NCBI GenBank assembly: GCA_905116865.2
Contig: CAJHNH020001114.1
Span: 152,501-216,500 of the forward strand
Length of the DNA stretch: 64,000 nucleotides
Source: Candidula unifasciata
Taxonomy: Eukaryota > Mollusca > Gastropoda > Stylommatophora > Geomitridae
Direction of reading: 5' to 3'
In this document: positions 1 to 10,639 of the stretch, piece by piece
Position numbering within the stretch: position 1 is the stretch's first letter
How the letters are laid out: each line of letters begins with the position of its first letter
Translations under genes and position numbers: made by a program
The notes under the pieces: generated by a model
What the model was told of the DNA's origin: nothing
Database searches by the model: none
What the model saw: the letters and a program-made list of their open reading frames with translations, nothing else

Positions 1-63
1 GAAACGGACTCACGAAGAAAACTCATTGCCCACATCAGACAGAAACAATCTACATTTTGTGGT

Positions 64-740
64 CATGTCGTGATGATGTGATAAGAACAACCGGACAATG
101 TCGTGATGATGTGATAAGAACAACCGGACAATGTCGTGATGATGTGATAAGAACAACCGGACAATGTCGTGATGATGTGATAAGAACAACCGGACAATGT
201 CGTGATGATGTGATAAGAACAACCGGACAATGTCGTGATGATGTGATAAGAACAACCGGACAATGTCGTGATGATGTGATTAAAAACAACCGGATTATGT
301 CGTGGTGGTGGTAAGGACAACCGGAGTATGTCGTTGTGATGTGATAAGGACAACCGGAGTATGTCGTGGTGATGTGATAAGGACAACCGGAGTATGTCGT
401 GGTGATGTGATAAGGACAACCGGAGTATGTCGTGGTGATGTGATAAGGACAACCGGAGTATGTCGTGGTGATGTGATAAGGACAACCGGAGTATGTCGTG
501 GTGATGTGATAAGGACAACCGGAGTATGTCGTGGTGATGTGATAAGGACAACCGGAGTATGTCGTGGTGATGTGATAAGGACAACCGGAGTATGTCGTGG
601 TGATGTGATAAGGACAACCGGAGTATGTCGTGGTGATGTGATAAGGACAACCGGAGTATTTCGTGGTGATGTGATAAGGACAACCGGAGTATGTCGTGGT
701 GATGTGATAAGGACAACCGGAGTATGTCGTGATGATGGGG
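64..740. repeat. 33-bp minisatellite, two subfamilies
   Basis: About 20 head-to-tail copies of a 33-bp unit containing GTGATAAG followed by ACAACCGGA. The first seven copies carry TGTCGTGATGATGTG and end in CAA. The rest carry TGTCGTGGTGATGTG and end in GTA, so the array is two locally homogenised blocks that meet near 290-310. Because 33 is a multiple of three, several frames stay open on both strands. These are not genes. Confidence 0.95.
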
Positions 741-984
741 GAAAGCTGGCGATGGAAGGAAGCAGCTAGAGACCGCGGTAGATGCTGGACAGTTTTCGCA
801 TGGAAGAACATTGATTGAAACTTCATAAAGCAGAAGGCTGGAAAGAGACATGACTGGCAACTACACACGGCATGGACTATGAAAATAATAGTATGAAATA
901 GGCGTAATTTCTAAACTTTCTAAAACTAACAAGCACACATAACTGCTTCAAATAGCTTTTATAAAAAGATTCGTTGCGTATCCT

Positions 985-1200
985 TTACAGGACGTTGCAG
1001 GACCAACGTCAGCATTTTTTTTTTTTTTTTGGCTGTTAAAATTTTTAGGCAAATTATACGCTCAGTAATTTGCCATTGCTTTCTACGGTCAGCTCTCGGT
1101 ACTACTGTCAAAACCAACGCAAGACAAGCCGTGCGCAGCTGGGATTGAACCCGGCACCCTAGGATTACGAAGCGCGTTCGCAACGCTTAAGCGACAGACG
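985..1200 (-). mobile_element. tRNA-derived SINE-like copy, family B
   Basis: Reading on the minus strand, a pol III B-box-like GGTTCAATCCC (complement near 1142-1152) lies at the head and an A-rich tract (the T-run at 1014-1030) at the tail. The body is shared with 1635-1870: both have CAGTA(A/G)TTTGC(C/T)ATTG followed by AGTCAGCT(C/G)TCG. Two diverged copies in the same orientation about 650 bp apart support an interspersed repeat. Boundaries are approximate. Confidence 0.55.
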
Positions 1201-1634
1201 CAGACTCAAAGGGCTTTAAGTCTCAGAAAACTCATCAAAACAAGTATCCGCTGAAACTAAATTTGGGCAAAATTCACCAGAAATAGTTGGCATTGATTCC
1301 ATACTTATCCTGACTTGCCAACCATGGTCCGATTTGTTCGTATGGATTGTCCTGTCTGTCAGGCTTCTTTTGTATGTTTGCTTGTGTGAGGGAAAAGTGG
1401 CACCGTTAATTTCAAATACTGTTTGCTTGATTTATTAAGTGCCCTTGTCTTGTCAAGAGGCTAATACTGAATATCGTTCGTACAAGATTTCTGGAGATGA
1501 TTGGAAAATAAATGGGTGGCCGGTTCTGAGACTGTGTATAAATTAGGAATTGGGGCTGAGGATTGGGGGAAGGGAAGGGGGAGAATTTTAAAAACGGCTT
1601 GTGTTGCAGATCTGATAATAGTAAGTCTCCTTTT

Positions 1635-1870
1635 CAAGTCGTTGCAGAACCAACCATAAATTTTAATTTTAAGTTTTTTATATCAATTTGCTGTTGGGGT
1701 TTTTCTAGTCAAATTCAGTAGTTTGCTATTGTTTTCAAAGAGTCAGCTGTCGATGCCATTGTCGAAATCAACGCGACACGGTCTGCTGTCAAATCGACCG
1801 CAGCTGAGATCGAACCCGCACCCTGGCAATATTATTAAGCGCTTTCGCAGCACCCAAACCAGACGCCGAC
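1635..1870 (-). mobile_element. tRNA-derived SINE-like copy, family B
   Basis: Second copy of the repeat at 985-1200, same orientation, with the GTTGCAGAACCAACC and TTTGCTATTGTTTTC segments in the same order. The tRNA-like head, with a degraded B box (GAGATCGAACCCG), is at the right end near 1805-1870. It is followed directly by a CT/AT microsatellite. Confidence 0.5.
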
Positions 1871-1892
1871 TGTCTGTATCACTGTTTCTGTT

Positions 1893-1912
1893 TCTCTCTC
1901 TCTGTCTGTCTG

Positions 1913-1970
<58 letters not shown>
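1893..1970. repeat. (CT)n/(CTGT)n/(AT)n microsatellite
   Basis: A CT tract interrupted by CTGT units and followed by a short AT tract. Simple sequence with no coding content. Confidence 0.9.
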
Positions 1971-2238
1971 CTCGGTGGTAAATATGGGCTCTAGGTTGAT
2001 TGTCGTAAGAGCATTAGTTTATCTGTAGGTCTTACGAAAATTGAAATTGGAGAAAGATAACGGTTGCTATTCGACTGGGTTGACACTAAGAGCATCCAAA
2101 TCTGATTTCTGTCGAAGGGAAAGGTCACCGTTGTCTGACCAAGAGCTTAGGATTGGACATCATGGTTTTATGTAACTGGCATTGTGTTCGCATCACAGAC
2201 TAGGTTTAGCTTATTGTAAACCACGTCCTGTAAAGCGC

Positions 2239-2239
<1 letters not shown>

Positions 2240-2276
<37 letters not shown>

Positions 2277-2292
2277 CCCCCCCCCCCCCCAC
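2240..2292. repeat. (CT)n tract followed by poly-C
   Basis: A CT dinucleotide run that passes into a C homopolymer of about 14 bases and then CCACCACCA. It is one of many C-runs on this strand. Confidence 0.9.
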
Positions 2293-2429
2293 CACCACAT
2301 TTATACGAACTCTGCCTATTATTGGAATAGGCAGAACGAAGGTAGATTGGCCCCGCCTCTTTGCTTTTGTTATCGGCAATTGCATACGTCTGGTTGCTAA
2401 ATTTTTCACCGATTTCGGTTTTAAACAAA

Positions 2430-2795
2430 GGATCAACATCGTGGCACAAGGGTAGTAACTCATAAGCGCTCTGTTCCTCTAACTCAACTCTGAGTCTGAA
2501 GAATCTCCGCAGTGCACGAACTCTGTAGCACCAGCAAGGATCACTCAAGTAGATTTTTATACTCAATTTTGCCCAGGCAGCGCCGTTAGGCTACTCTTTT
2601 TGATACCAGCTGGCAGATTTGTTACGTTCCAAACAATACACACGGGCGTCCGGTCTTATTACCCAGAAACCATGGGAAAAATTACTAGGTGTTCGTGAAC
2701 AAATCCCATCCTTCACCGGGGCTTGTACCCGGGACCTTCAGCACTCGAGGCTTTCAGCACCGGAGACGGACGTAATGCCCCGAGACAATTTGTAA
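2430..2795 (-). mobile_element. tRNA-derived SINE, family A (copy 1)
   Basis: Minus-strand copy of a SINE of about 360 bp that is also present at 4728-5090 (+) and 8349-8705 (-). Shared blocks include GGCAGCGCCGTT, ACACGGGCGTCCG and CTCTGTAGCACC in the same order. The head lies at the right end with a B-box-like GTACCCGGGACC. It is diverged from the other two by many substitutions and small indels, so it is an old copy. Confidence 0.75.
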
Positions 2796-2817
2796 ATTGT
2801 AGCGTATCCAGCACTCG

Positions 2818-3060
2818 TGTGTTTTTGTGTGTGCGTGTGTGTGTGTCTGTGTGTGCGTGCGTGTGTGTGTGCGTGCGTGCGTGCGTGTGTGTGTGTGTCT
2901 GTGTGTGTGTGCGTGCGTGTGTGTGCGTGTGCGTGTGTGTGTGCGTGCGTGTGTGTGTGCGTGCGTGTGTGTGTGTGCGTGCGTGCGTGTTTGTTTGTGC
3001 GTGCGTGTTTGTTTGTGCGTGCGTGTTTGTGTGTGTGTGCGTGCGTGTGTGTGTGTGTTT
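2818..3060. repeat. (TG)n/(CG) compound microsatellite
   Basis: About 240 bp of TG repeats with scattered TGCG units and three TTTGTTTG interruptions. Alternating purine-pyrimidine sequence of this kind can adopt Z-DNA. The open frames across it are artefacts. Confidence 0.95.
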
Positions 3061-3780
3061 AAATCCTCTATGATTGCAGTCTGCGTGATTCAACATATTC
3101 AGAACGAGACTCAACACAGATTCCAATCCCGGAAACCCTTTTTGATCGTAAAATTATAAAGTAGTTTATATTTGTTCACCACAGAACGGGTACGTAGTGA
3201 TTTGTAGCCATTCCTAGGTTATTGCCTTCTTTCATTTCTATATATGTCCCATACTTTTGTGAATATTGCTTTATACCCGTGACTCGCATCGGCGGACACG
3301 CTGTTTTGATTTTTCAGAATTTTGTTTCACCATGTTTTTCACATGATAACGATCTGTGTTCCTGTGTATTTGTGTTTTGTCATGTATGAACAGATCGGAA
3401 ATCAACACTAATGGTTGAAACTATACATAAACGTGCACTTTACCGGATGAAAGCCCTTGCAAACATGTCGAGATATGGAGGTATCAGATGAACTGATCAG
3501 GAAAATGGGAATGAATTGACGGACAAAGATTGAAGTAAATTGAGTGGAGCTTTAGGTATGGATATAGACATTACAGCGCGTTGATTTCATCTAATTAATC
3601 ATTTGTCATGCCGGCTTTAGGAAATTGTTTAATGCATGCACGAGAAAGTACAGCTCTCTTAAATAGGTTTTTAATCGAGTCCGTGCAGAGTATGTTGTCT
3701 TGTCTTCTTGTGTGTGTTTGCTCGCCCCAATTATTTGCGTGTGCAAATGAATATTTGCTCATCACTACTGATTACTGGCA
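3061..3780. other. Non-repetitive non-coding stretch
   Basis: I see no exon, RNA gene or clear transposon here. The sequence has ordinary composition and clearly retains CpG, as is typical of the first 18 kb. Confidence 0.5.
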
Positions 3781-4055
3781 TCATGAGAGCCAATAGACTG
3801 AAATGGGTGGGGCATATTGAAAGAATGTCTGATGACGGAGAAGTAAAAACTATATACACATGGAAGATGAGTGGTCGTAGACCAAGAGGCAGACCAAGAA
3901 TAATATTGGAAAATAAATGTCCAGACAGACCTGCAAACACTTAGTGTCACCAACTGGAAAAAGACCAACCAGAGAGATGAATGGAGGCGGGTGATATCTG
4001 CAGCAATGAACCTCAAGGGCTCGGAATGCTGAAGAAGAAGAAAAAGATGAGTATT
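3781..4055 (+). pseudogene. RTE-like LINE: C-terminal RT tail fragment
   Basis: Translation gives RLKWVGHIERM, then SGRRPRGRPR, then WRRVISAAMNLKG, broken by a stop and a frameshift. This order (LxWxGHIxRM, a basic RGRPR block, WRR...A) is the well-known C-terminal end of RTE-type non-LTR reverse transcriptases. It ends in a GAA-rich tail near 4030, again typical of RTE elements. It is a 5'-truncated, inactive remnant. No RT catalytic motif is present. Confidence 0.75.
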
Positions 4056-4432
4056 TGCTCAAATGCGCTTTTGCGCGTGCATATAGACTAGAGCAACACG
4101 TACCACTTACTAAAGACCGGGAAAAGATCTGGTATCTTATCTTACGTTTCATGACCTAGAGTAATTAAAAAAAGGTTTAACATGTTAATATTGCAGTAAC
4201 ACGAACTGCTATACTTATTGAAACTTGGCAGTCCGCAGGACCACTCGACATGAAGTTAACTCTGAGGCACTGCATGACACAACATTCTGTTAGCCACCAG
4301 AGCAGTCATAAATCTTTATGTCCAGACCTGTATTTCGTTTGCGAATCTCACTCGTTCATACTTGCAGTTTCATTCAAGTCAGTGTGCCATTTGTGTAAAC
4401 CGGTTGGTACTGAGTGTCATAGCCTGTTTCTC

Positions 4433-4433
<1 letters not shown>

Positions 4434-4505
<72 letters not shown>

Positions 4506-4576
4506 GGTCGCACTAACGACCTGTTTGTTGGTCGCACTAACGACCTGTTTGTTGGTTTCACTAACGACCTGTTTCT
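4434..4576. repeat. (CT)n microsatellite plus 24-bp triplicate
   Basis: An almost pure CT run of about 68 bp, followed immediately by three copies of a 24-bp unit containing CACTAACGACCTGTTT. Confidence 0.95.
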
Positions 4577-4727
4577 TAGTCGCCAGTCAAGGAGACCCTG
4601 TACGTGCAAACCCTAGAAAACCCGTTTAACCATCTAACACAGACAGGACAAGGACACCCTGCAGTTGCTGTGTAACCGGTAGTCCAAAGTGTGGGTGTCA
4701 TGTCTGCAGCCTGCTTCTTTCTAATGT

Positions 4728-5090
4728 GCACTGAGGGGGCTGCGTCCTCTCGAGACATGGTGTCCGCCTCGAGTGCTAGAGGTTTCGGGTTCAATCCCCG
4801 GAAAAAGCTGGGACATTTTTACGTGACTTGGACTTCTAGTAATTCCCGCTGGTCTCTGGGTAGTGAGATCGGACGCCCGTGTGCACTTTTGCGGACGTAC
4901 AAAAAAAATCCAATGGCAGTTGGAAATCGAATAGAGAAGTCTACCTTGCTGCCTGGGCAAAATTTGGAGTTGAAAATTTACTTAAGTATTTCAGGATCCT
5001 CGCCGGTGCTACAGAGCCTGTGCACTGTGCTGAGCTTCTTTGGACTCAGATTTGAGTTAGAAAAACAGAGCACTTCAAAACCACATTAGC
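4728..5090 (+). mobile_element. tRNA-derived SINE, family A (copy 2)
   Basis: Plus-strand copy. The tRNA-like head near 4738-4802 contains ATGGTGTCCGCCTCGAGTGC and a good B box, GGGTTCAATCCCC. The body contains GGTCTCTGGGTAGTGA, CGGACGCCCGTGTGCA, GGCAGTTGGAAATCGA and GGTGCTACAGAGCCTGTGCA. The tail is TTTGAGTTAGAAAAACAGAGC. The order matches the two minus-strand copies closely, so head, body and tail of the family can be defined inside this window. Confidence 0.8.
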
Positions 5091-5099
5091 TTAATGTGC

Positions 5100-5965
5100 A
5101 CTGTAATAGTAACGATTTTCTTTCTATTCAACTGGCGTCATATTATAAATGTGAATATTGTTTTTGGGTATAAATAATAAATACATCAATTGACCCCTTC
5201 CTCCTCTTCCTCCCCACGCACCCACATAATGCTAGTTCAGAGAAATGTCCAATGCTGTTAACAAACTTCAAAAACCAGGCCAGAGTTTCAGAGCTTGTAT
5301 ACAGTTTTTGATATCGCACCGCCAGTGGCTTTTCACTTTTGGCGCTTCACATTACCCTAATTGACACATTGTCAGCTGCTACGTAGTAAAGTGGTCAATG
5401 CGGTGGGGCTGTTAATGCTTGTAGTCTGCATGCCATTTCCCGCTGCCTCTATTACTTGTTTTCGTATCCAGAAACTTTTGTCTTGGTGCTGTGGATATCG
5501 CAACCCTTCGGTCTTGATTCCATGATAGATACCGTAAATCTGGGAGAAATGTGCCTTTTCTTTCTACCCCCGGACCACAAGTAGTTCGTCACCGTTTTTT
5601 TAATCCTCTGCACCAGGTCGTTTTCTTGATTTGAATGGGGGGGGGGAGGGGGGGGGGGGTTACATAATCTAACCTTGCCAACAGAGATAGCCTTAGTTAT
5701 AATTATAGTTTTATTTTTTTTAAACCCCTATGTGTTGTCGTTTCTGAACATATGTGTCATCTATGTTGACCGCTTCGTCCGGGTGGAGGTTCTGTTGTGC
5801 GTATCCACCTGCCTCCTGTCTCCTAGGTTTGTTTGTATGGGTTCTCCGTATTCAGCATCGGGATATTAGTGTTCTGCTATGCGCACCAGGCACAGCGTGC
5901 TTTTGTAGCGTGTTTGGGTTAGGCAGGTTGTTTGGCCAAGCGTTTGCTTCTTGTGTGCCAGCGAA
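5100..5965. other. Non-coding stretch with a G-run
   Basis: No gene is recognised. A G-rich run at 5637-5660 (interrupted by one A) is the only conspicuous feature. An open frame at 5754-6098 runs into the SINE that follows and resembles no protein I know. Confidence 0.45.
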
Positions 5966-5971
5966 TGTCTT

Positions 5972-6200
5972 CCAGAGTCGCCTTGGCAGAGCGGCTAGAC
6001 GCTCGTCTGAGTATCGAAATGTCGTGGATTCGCTTCCTGGCGGAGCTGGACTTTTTTTTTCAGAAATGACCTTTGCTCCCAGTCCAACACAGCTTTAAGT
6101 GGGTACCGGGTTTTGAGTGGTAATCGGCTGCAGTCCCGGGAAGTAAAGGCGACCGGCGTGATGCTGACTACATCACCCATCTTGTGCCGATTGGTCTATA
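5972..6200 (+). mobile_element. tRNA-derived SINE, family C
   Basis: It begins with a tRNA-like 75-mer. The A-box-like TTGGCAGAGCGGCTAGACGC is followed by CTCGTCTGAGTATCGAAA and a B-box-like GTGGATTCGCTTCC. A non-tRNA body with GTGGGTACCGGGTTTTGAGT and CTGACTACATCACCC follows. The head is too decayed and lacks a closed acceptor stem, so it is not scored as a tRNA gene. Confidence 0.65.
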
Positions 6201-6204
6201 AAAT

Positions 6205-7595
6205 ATAGGCGCTGAAAAGGGTCCTTTACTTTACTTCTGTCTGCAGCGGTTAGAACGCTGTGCTGTCATTGGCTAGCTAGGCTGGACCCTAGGCCGAATT
6301 CCCGCTAACGTTTTATGTGGTTGAGATTTCCCGTTCTGAAGGTTATGGTTTCGTTTCCTGGATGGCCTCGTTCGGTTCATCGGTTCAAATTTTTTGTTTT
6401 AAAGGAAATACTGGAAATTGTCGCTGATATTACAAAGCTGGTGCTTTGTGTGGCTCTATCGACAAGCGGCTAGCCATTTCCTCTGAGGGAGACCCAGCCT
6501 GGTGAGACGAAACCCAATGCAGTGAGGTTGACTTAAAACCGTTAGACCTTTTCTTTCCTGGTGGGTTGAATAAAGGGAGGGGGAGGAGGGGAAAAAGAAA
6601 GTCAGAGAGAGAGAGGAGGGGGCATTATACAATCTTCTGCGCAGAAAATAAATCCAAACGCGCAGTTCTAGCGACTGGACCAGCAATTATATCTTCAATT
6701 CCGTCTCTCCTCTCTCTTTCTCCTCTATTTCCCCTCACTCCACACACCTACCCCATGTCCTGAATCGTTCTAAATGTTAAAACAGGCAGTCAGTGTTGAA
6801 GTAGCTGGGAGACCTTGCCTGTGTTACCTGCTGTGAACTAGAGACTGGCAGTGGTATTATAACGATTACATTTAGTTGCATCTCTTCTTCGGGATGTCGG
6901 TTTACGACTCTGGTATTTCTTGACTGCTTGTGGTTTTTACAGTTCTACCTTCAGAAGTCTACCAGTGCTTCATACAGTTATGTCACCGTTGTGGGGTTCA
7001 GCTTGGAAATGTCTGCTAGCAAAGCTGCCTTCTGTATGTCGCATGTGCAGCTGTGTACACAACACCTAGCCAACTAACCCAACAGTGAGGTGATCTTGTT
7101 TATAGTTTGTTAAAGAGACCATCTCTGTTAAAGAGACCATCTCTTTACAGACCATCTCCTTTACACGGTTCTGTGTGTCTAGCCTGTCCGGCGTCTTTAG
7201 CGTGTTTATGATTTTTGTGTAACTTGTATCTGGATCTGCTTAGCTTTCCCGCTATCTCTTCCACTCTTTCTCTTCGGGTACTCCCCCCCCCCCCCCCCCT
7301 TTTTCCGCCTTTTTAATGGAAAGAGATTAACGATGTACTTCTGGACACCTATCTCTTTTTAAACGAATCGGATTCCGCTGTTAGTTCCCTGTTTTTCTGT
7401 GCATACATGCGTTAAATTAAACACTGACATTTTTGTTACAGAAACAAGACCTGCAACTAACACGTTTCTATTGCTATGAACCTTTTCTTTTGAGCTATTT
7501 TTGAGCCATCGCTGTTGCTTTAACTCGTCACTTTAGAAATTAAGAAACGAACAGGTTACATGACTTCGCGACTTTCACATATTATTTATTATATT
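6205..7595. other. Non-coding stretch with poly-C
   Basis: No exon is recognised. A purine-rich GAGAGA segment near 6565-6620, a short triplicate of GACCATCTC at 7118-7158 and a 17-base C-run near 7284 are the only notable features. Confidence 0.45.
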
Positions 7596-7599
7596 ACAG

Positions 7600-7862
7600 A
7601 ATATTTGGGAGAATATGTATTATATTACAGTATATTTAGGAGAATATTTATTATATTACAGTGTATTCGGGAGAATATTTATTATATTAGTGTATGTATA
7701 TATATGTATATATATGTATATATATGTATATATATGTATATATATGTATATATATGTATATATATATGTATATATATATGTATATATATTTGTATATATA
7801 TTTGTATAATATATGTATATATATGTATATATATGTATATATATGTTATATATATGTATATA

Positions 7863-7909
<47 letters not shown>

Positions 7910-8235
7910 GTATATATATGTATATATTATATGTATATATATGTATATATATGTATATATATATATCTAATATATTTATCTATATGTATATATATATATG
8001 TTATATATATGTATATTATATGTATATATATGTATATATATATATGTATTATATATGTATATATATGTATATATATATGTATATATATGTATATATATGT
8101 ATATATATGTATATATATGTATATATATGTATATATATGTATATATATATGTATATATATGTATATATATATGTATATATATGTATATATATATGTATAT
8201 ATATATGTATGTATGTGTATATTCGGGAGAATATA
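7600..8235. repeat. AT-rich microsatellite with flanking 31-bp repeats
   Basis: Three imperfect copies of a unit with GGAGAATAT...TATTATATTACAG (7600-7690) lead into about 520 bp of (TATATG)n/(TA)n. The motif ATTCGGGAGAATAT reappears at the right edge (8221-8234), so the dinucleotide expansion arose inside the older minisatellite. Very AT-rich and probably easily unwound. Confidence 0.95.
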
Positions 8236-8348
8236 AGCTGGAAGAATCCTCTTTGATAACACATACGACTGACTGTTACTGACTGGCACTCCCTCATTCA
8301 TTGAGGATTTAAACCAAATCTAACTACTCCTCCCCCTCCCCTCCCAAC

Positions 8349-8705
8349 GGATCAACATCATGGCACACTGGTAGTAACCCATAAATGTTCCGTTCTGTTC
8401 TGAGTCCGAAGAACTTCAGCACAGTGCACAGGCTCTGTAGCACCGGTGAGGATACTTTGGGTAGATTTTAAATTCCAAATTGTACGTGGGCAGCGCCGTT
8501 GGGCTACTCTTTTCGATTTCCAACTGCCAAGGGATTGTTTACGCGCGCAACAATGCACACGGGCGTCCGATTTCACTACCCAGAGACCAGGGCGAATTAC
8601 CAGAAGTCCAAATCCATGTGAAAAAATCTCAGCCCTTACCGGGGATTGAACCTGGAATCTCATAGCACTCAAGGCGGACACCATGCCTTGGGACCACGCA
8701 GCTCC
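8349..8705 (-). mobile_element. tRNA-derived SINE, family A (copy 3)
   Basis: Minus-strand copy. On that strand it begins AGCTGCGTGGTCCC, continues with ATGGTGTCCGCCTTGAGTGC and GGTTCAATCCCCGG, and ends GTGCCATGATGTTGATCC. It is the best preserved of the three copies and shares its tail with copy 1. Confidence 0.8.
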
Positions 8706-9675
8706 TATCTTACTTCACTGAGTTTACTGTAATTCTGTCTAACGTTATCAGTTGAAGCCATTTCTCGAATGTTTACTGTAATCATTAGCTGGTAGAGGGA
8801 TAGATAGCACAGGGATACATAAACCCAGAAAGCCATGTGCCTGGCTGTTTTTCCTCCTCTCGGCCAAGTGTATCTATCCCTTGGTAGGTGGTGGTGTTGT
8901 GTCCGTCTAGCTAATGAACATCCCTGGCCACTCACACTGTCCGTTAATCAGACTTAGTGATTGATGCTGCTCGCTGTAATGAGACACTTGAACCGGTGAA
9001 ATAACTTGTCTCTAGACCCTGGCTGTTTGTAGCTAACACGGTCTTGGAGGGTCTGGGGGTAATTTGATATTGGACGCTAGCTAGTGAGTCGTTAGGGTCG
9101 TTTTCTTGGCGTAATTGAGAAATCGGGTGTAGCCTCTAGATGCTTGCCTGCGGATCGGAAGGTCGTTGGTTCTGATCTTGGAATATAATCTGTGGAAACC
9201 GCTAAGTCATTATCTGATCGTTTCATAACTCTTTAGTTTTCTTGAACCAGCCCCCCCCCCCCTTCCTTTGCCCCGCCCCAATTATACTATCATAATCTGT
9301 GGGCAGTGACGTCATACGGTAATGCGCTTTAGATAATTATAATATTCCATGGCTGTTAAAGAGTTAAGCGGTTGTGGAAGAGTGAAGCGTGTGAGTTTAT
9401 CTCGCCAGGGCCATATTTTTAGCATCCCACTATAGATGTCAGTATCGATCATCGAATACGGACACCCGTCTGCATCTGTACACATCATACATACGCCTCA
9501 AGGGAAAAAAGGCCACCTGTTCTAGCGCCTGTCTGTTTTTACCTAAATCATTAATGTGATGCTGTTTTCACTATTCTGCACGTGTGTTCCGGGGGGGGGG
9601 GGGTGTCGCACAGGATAGATGGAATCCACTGACCTAACAAGCATGTCGTACAAGTCAGCTAATTAGAGGTGTGCA
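8706..9675. other. Non-coding stretch with C- and G-runs
   Basis: No gene seen. Poly-C near 9250 and poly-G near 9590-9603. Just before 9680 the segment CTAACAAGCATGTCGTACAA matches the start of the dispersed repeat also found at 46060, 48595 and elsewhere. Confidence 0.4.
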
Positions 9676-9679
9676 TGGG

Positions 9680-10322
9680 GAAATTGAGAGCAGAATTAGC
9701 CAGGCAAAGGAAGCATTTCAGAAGATGAAAAGTTCAGAAGATAAAGTGTTATAAATTACTCTCATTAAACATCAGAAAACGTGTACTGAAATGTTACATC
9801 AAGCCTGCTCTGTTGTATGGCAGCGAATCTTGCAGTATGAGCAAACATTAGAGTGGAGGCAATTGACATGTGGTTCTTGAAGTTGCGAAAACCTTGGACT
9901 GCCAATAACTAACGATTGCCTGGAAATGGCTAATGAAAGTAATATTATATTAAACAATGAGAAAGAAGCAAAGTTCTTTGGTCTTGTCATGAGAGAAGGA
10001 GCACTGAAAAATATCGGGACGACTGTATCACTTGTAGGCGAGGCAGCGACGGACCAAGAATTATGATTGTTTTTGAGGCAGAGACAGACCAAGAGAAATG
10101 ATTGTGGTTGAGGCAGAGACAGACCAAGAGAAATGATTGTGGTTGAGGCAGAGACAGACCAAGAGAAATGATTGTGGTTGAGGCAGAGACAGGCCAAGAG
10201 AAATGATGCTGGATGGCCTAAGACAGTGGCATGGAGGAATATCAATGGAATTCATCCAGAACACCAAAGGCCGAGATCTGTGTAGATGCATGAACGCCTA
10301 CGCGAGCTGGCAAGGCACTTGA
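9680..10322 (+). pseudogene. RTE-like LINE: RT C-terminal fragment
   Basis: Pieces in three frames read RISQAKEAFQKMKS, then RKRVLKCYIKPALLYGSESC, then EAIDMWFLKL, then FFGLVMREGALKNI, then CMNAYASWQGT and a stop. This is the usual order of the connection region at the C-terminus of RTE-type LINE reverse transcriptases. Several frameshifts and stops make it inactive. The basic RGRxRPR block has been amplified into a tandem repeat (listed separately). Confidence 0.75.
10053..10203. repeat. 35-bp minisatellite born inside LINE codons
   Basis: About four copies of a 35-bp unit (GAGGCAGAGACAGACCAAGA followed by GAAATGATTGTGGTT). They lie exactly where an RTE-like ORF should encode its RGRxRPR block; compare the single-copy AGAGGCAGACCAAGA at 3886-3900. 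Confidence 0.85.
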
Positions 10323-10639
10323 TAGTGATGTTATTGTTCAAGATTACCACTGAAACCGTACCTAAGCTGAGTTACCCACAGCATTTCATTGTCAAGAGCA
10401 GCGTCCATGGAGACGGGCACAGCGGAGATTATCATGGCGTTTTTTTTTAACGAGCAGAATATAACCTGGACATGTGATTGAGAATAATCTGACTGTCCTG
10501 CCAGTACTGTACCAACAATGACCAGCGAGCACTAGACTTACACTGCCCTGCGCGCACTGCACGAATACTGTCCTGCCAGAACTGCACTGACGTTTACATG
10601 TCAGAAGGCTGACCTGTGAGCACTGGATGGACACTGAAT

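Noticed and set aside
50..868. Long repeated open frames on both strands, resembling a low-complexity secreted protein
   Set aside because: They come from a 33-bp tandem repeat with no stop in several frames. There are no splice sites, no unique flanking domain, and parallel open frames on the opposite strand.
5972..6046. Possible tRNA gene
   Set aside because: A- and B-box-like sequence is present but the acceptor stem does not close, and a SINE body follows directly.
7560..8301. Tyr/Ile-rich open frames up to 180 codons
   Set aside because: Direct translation of (TATATG)n on both strands.
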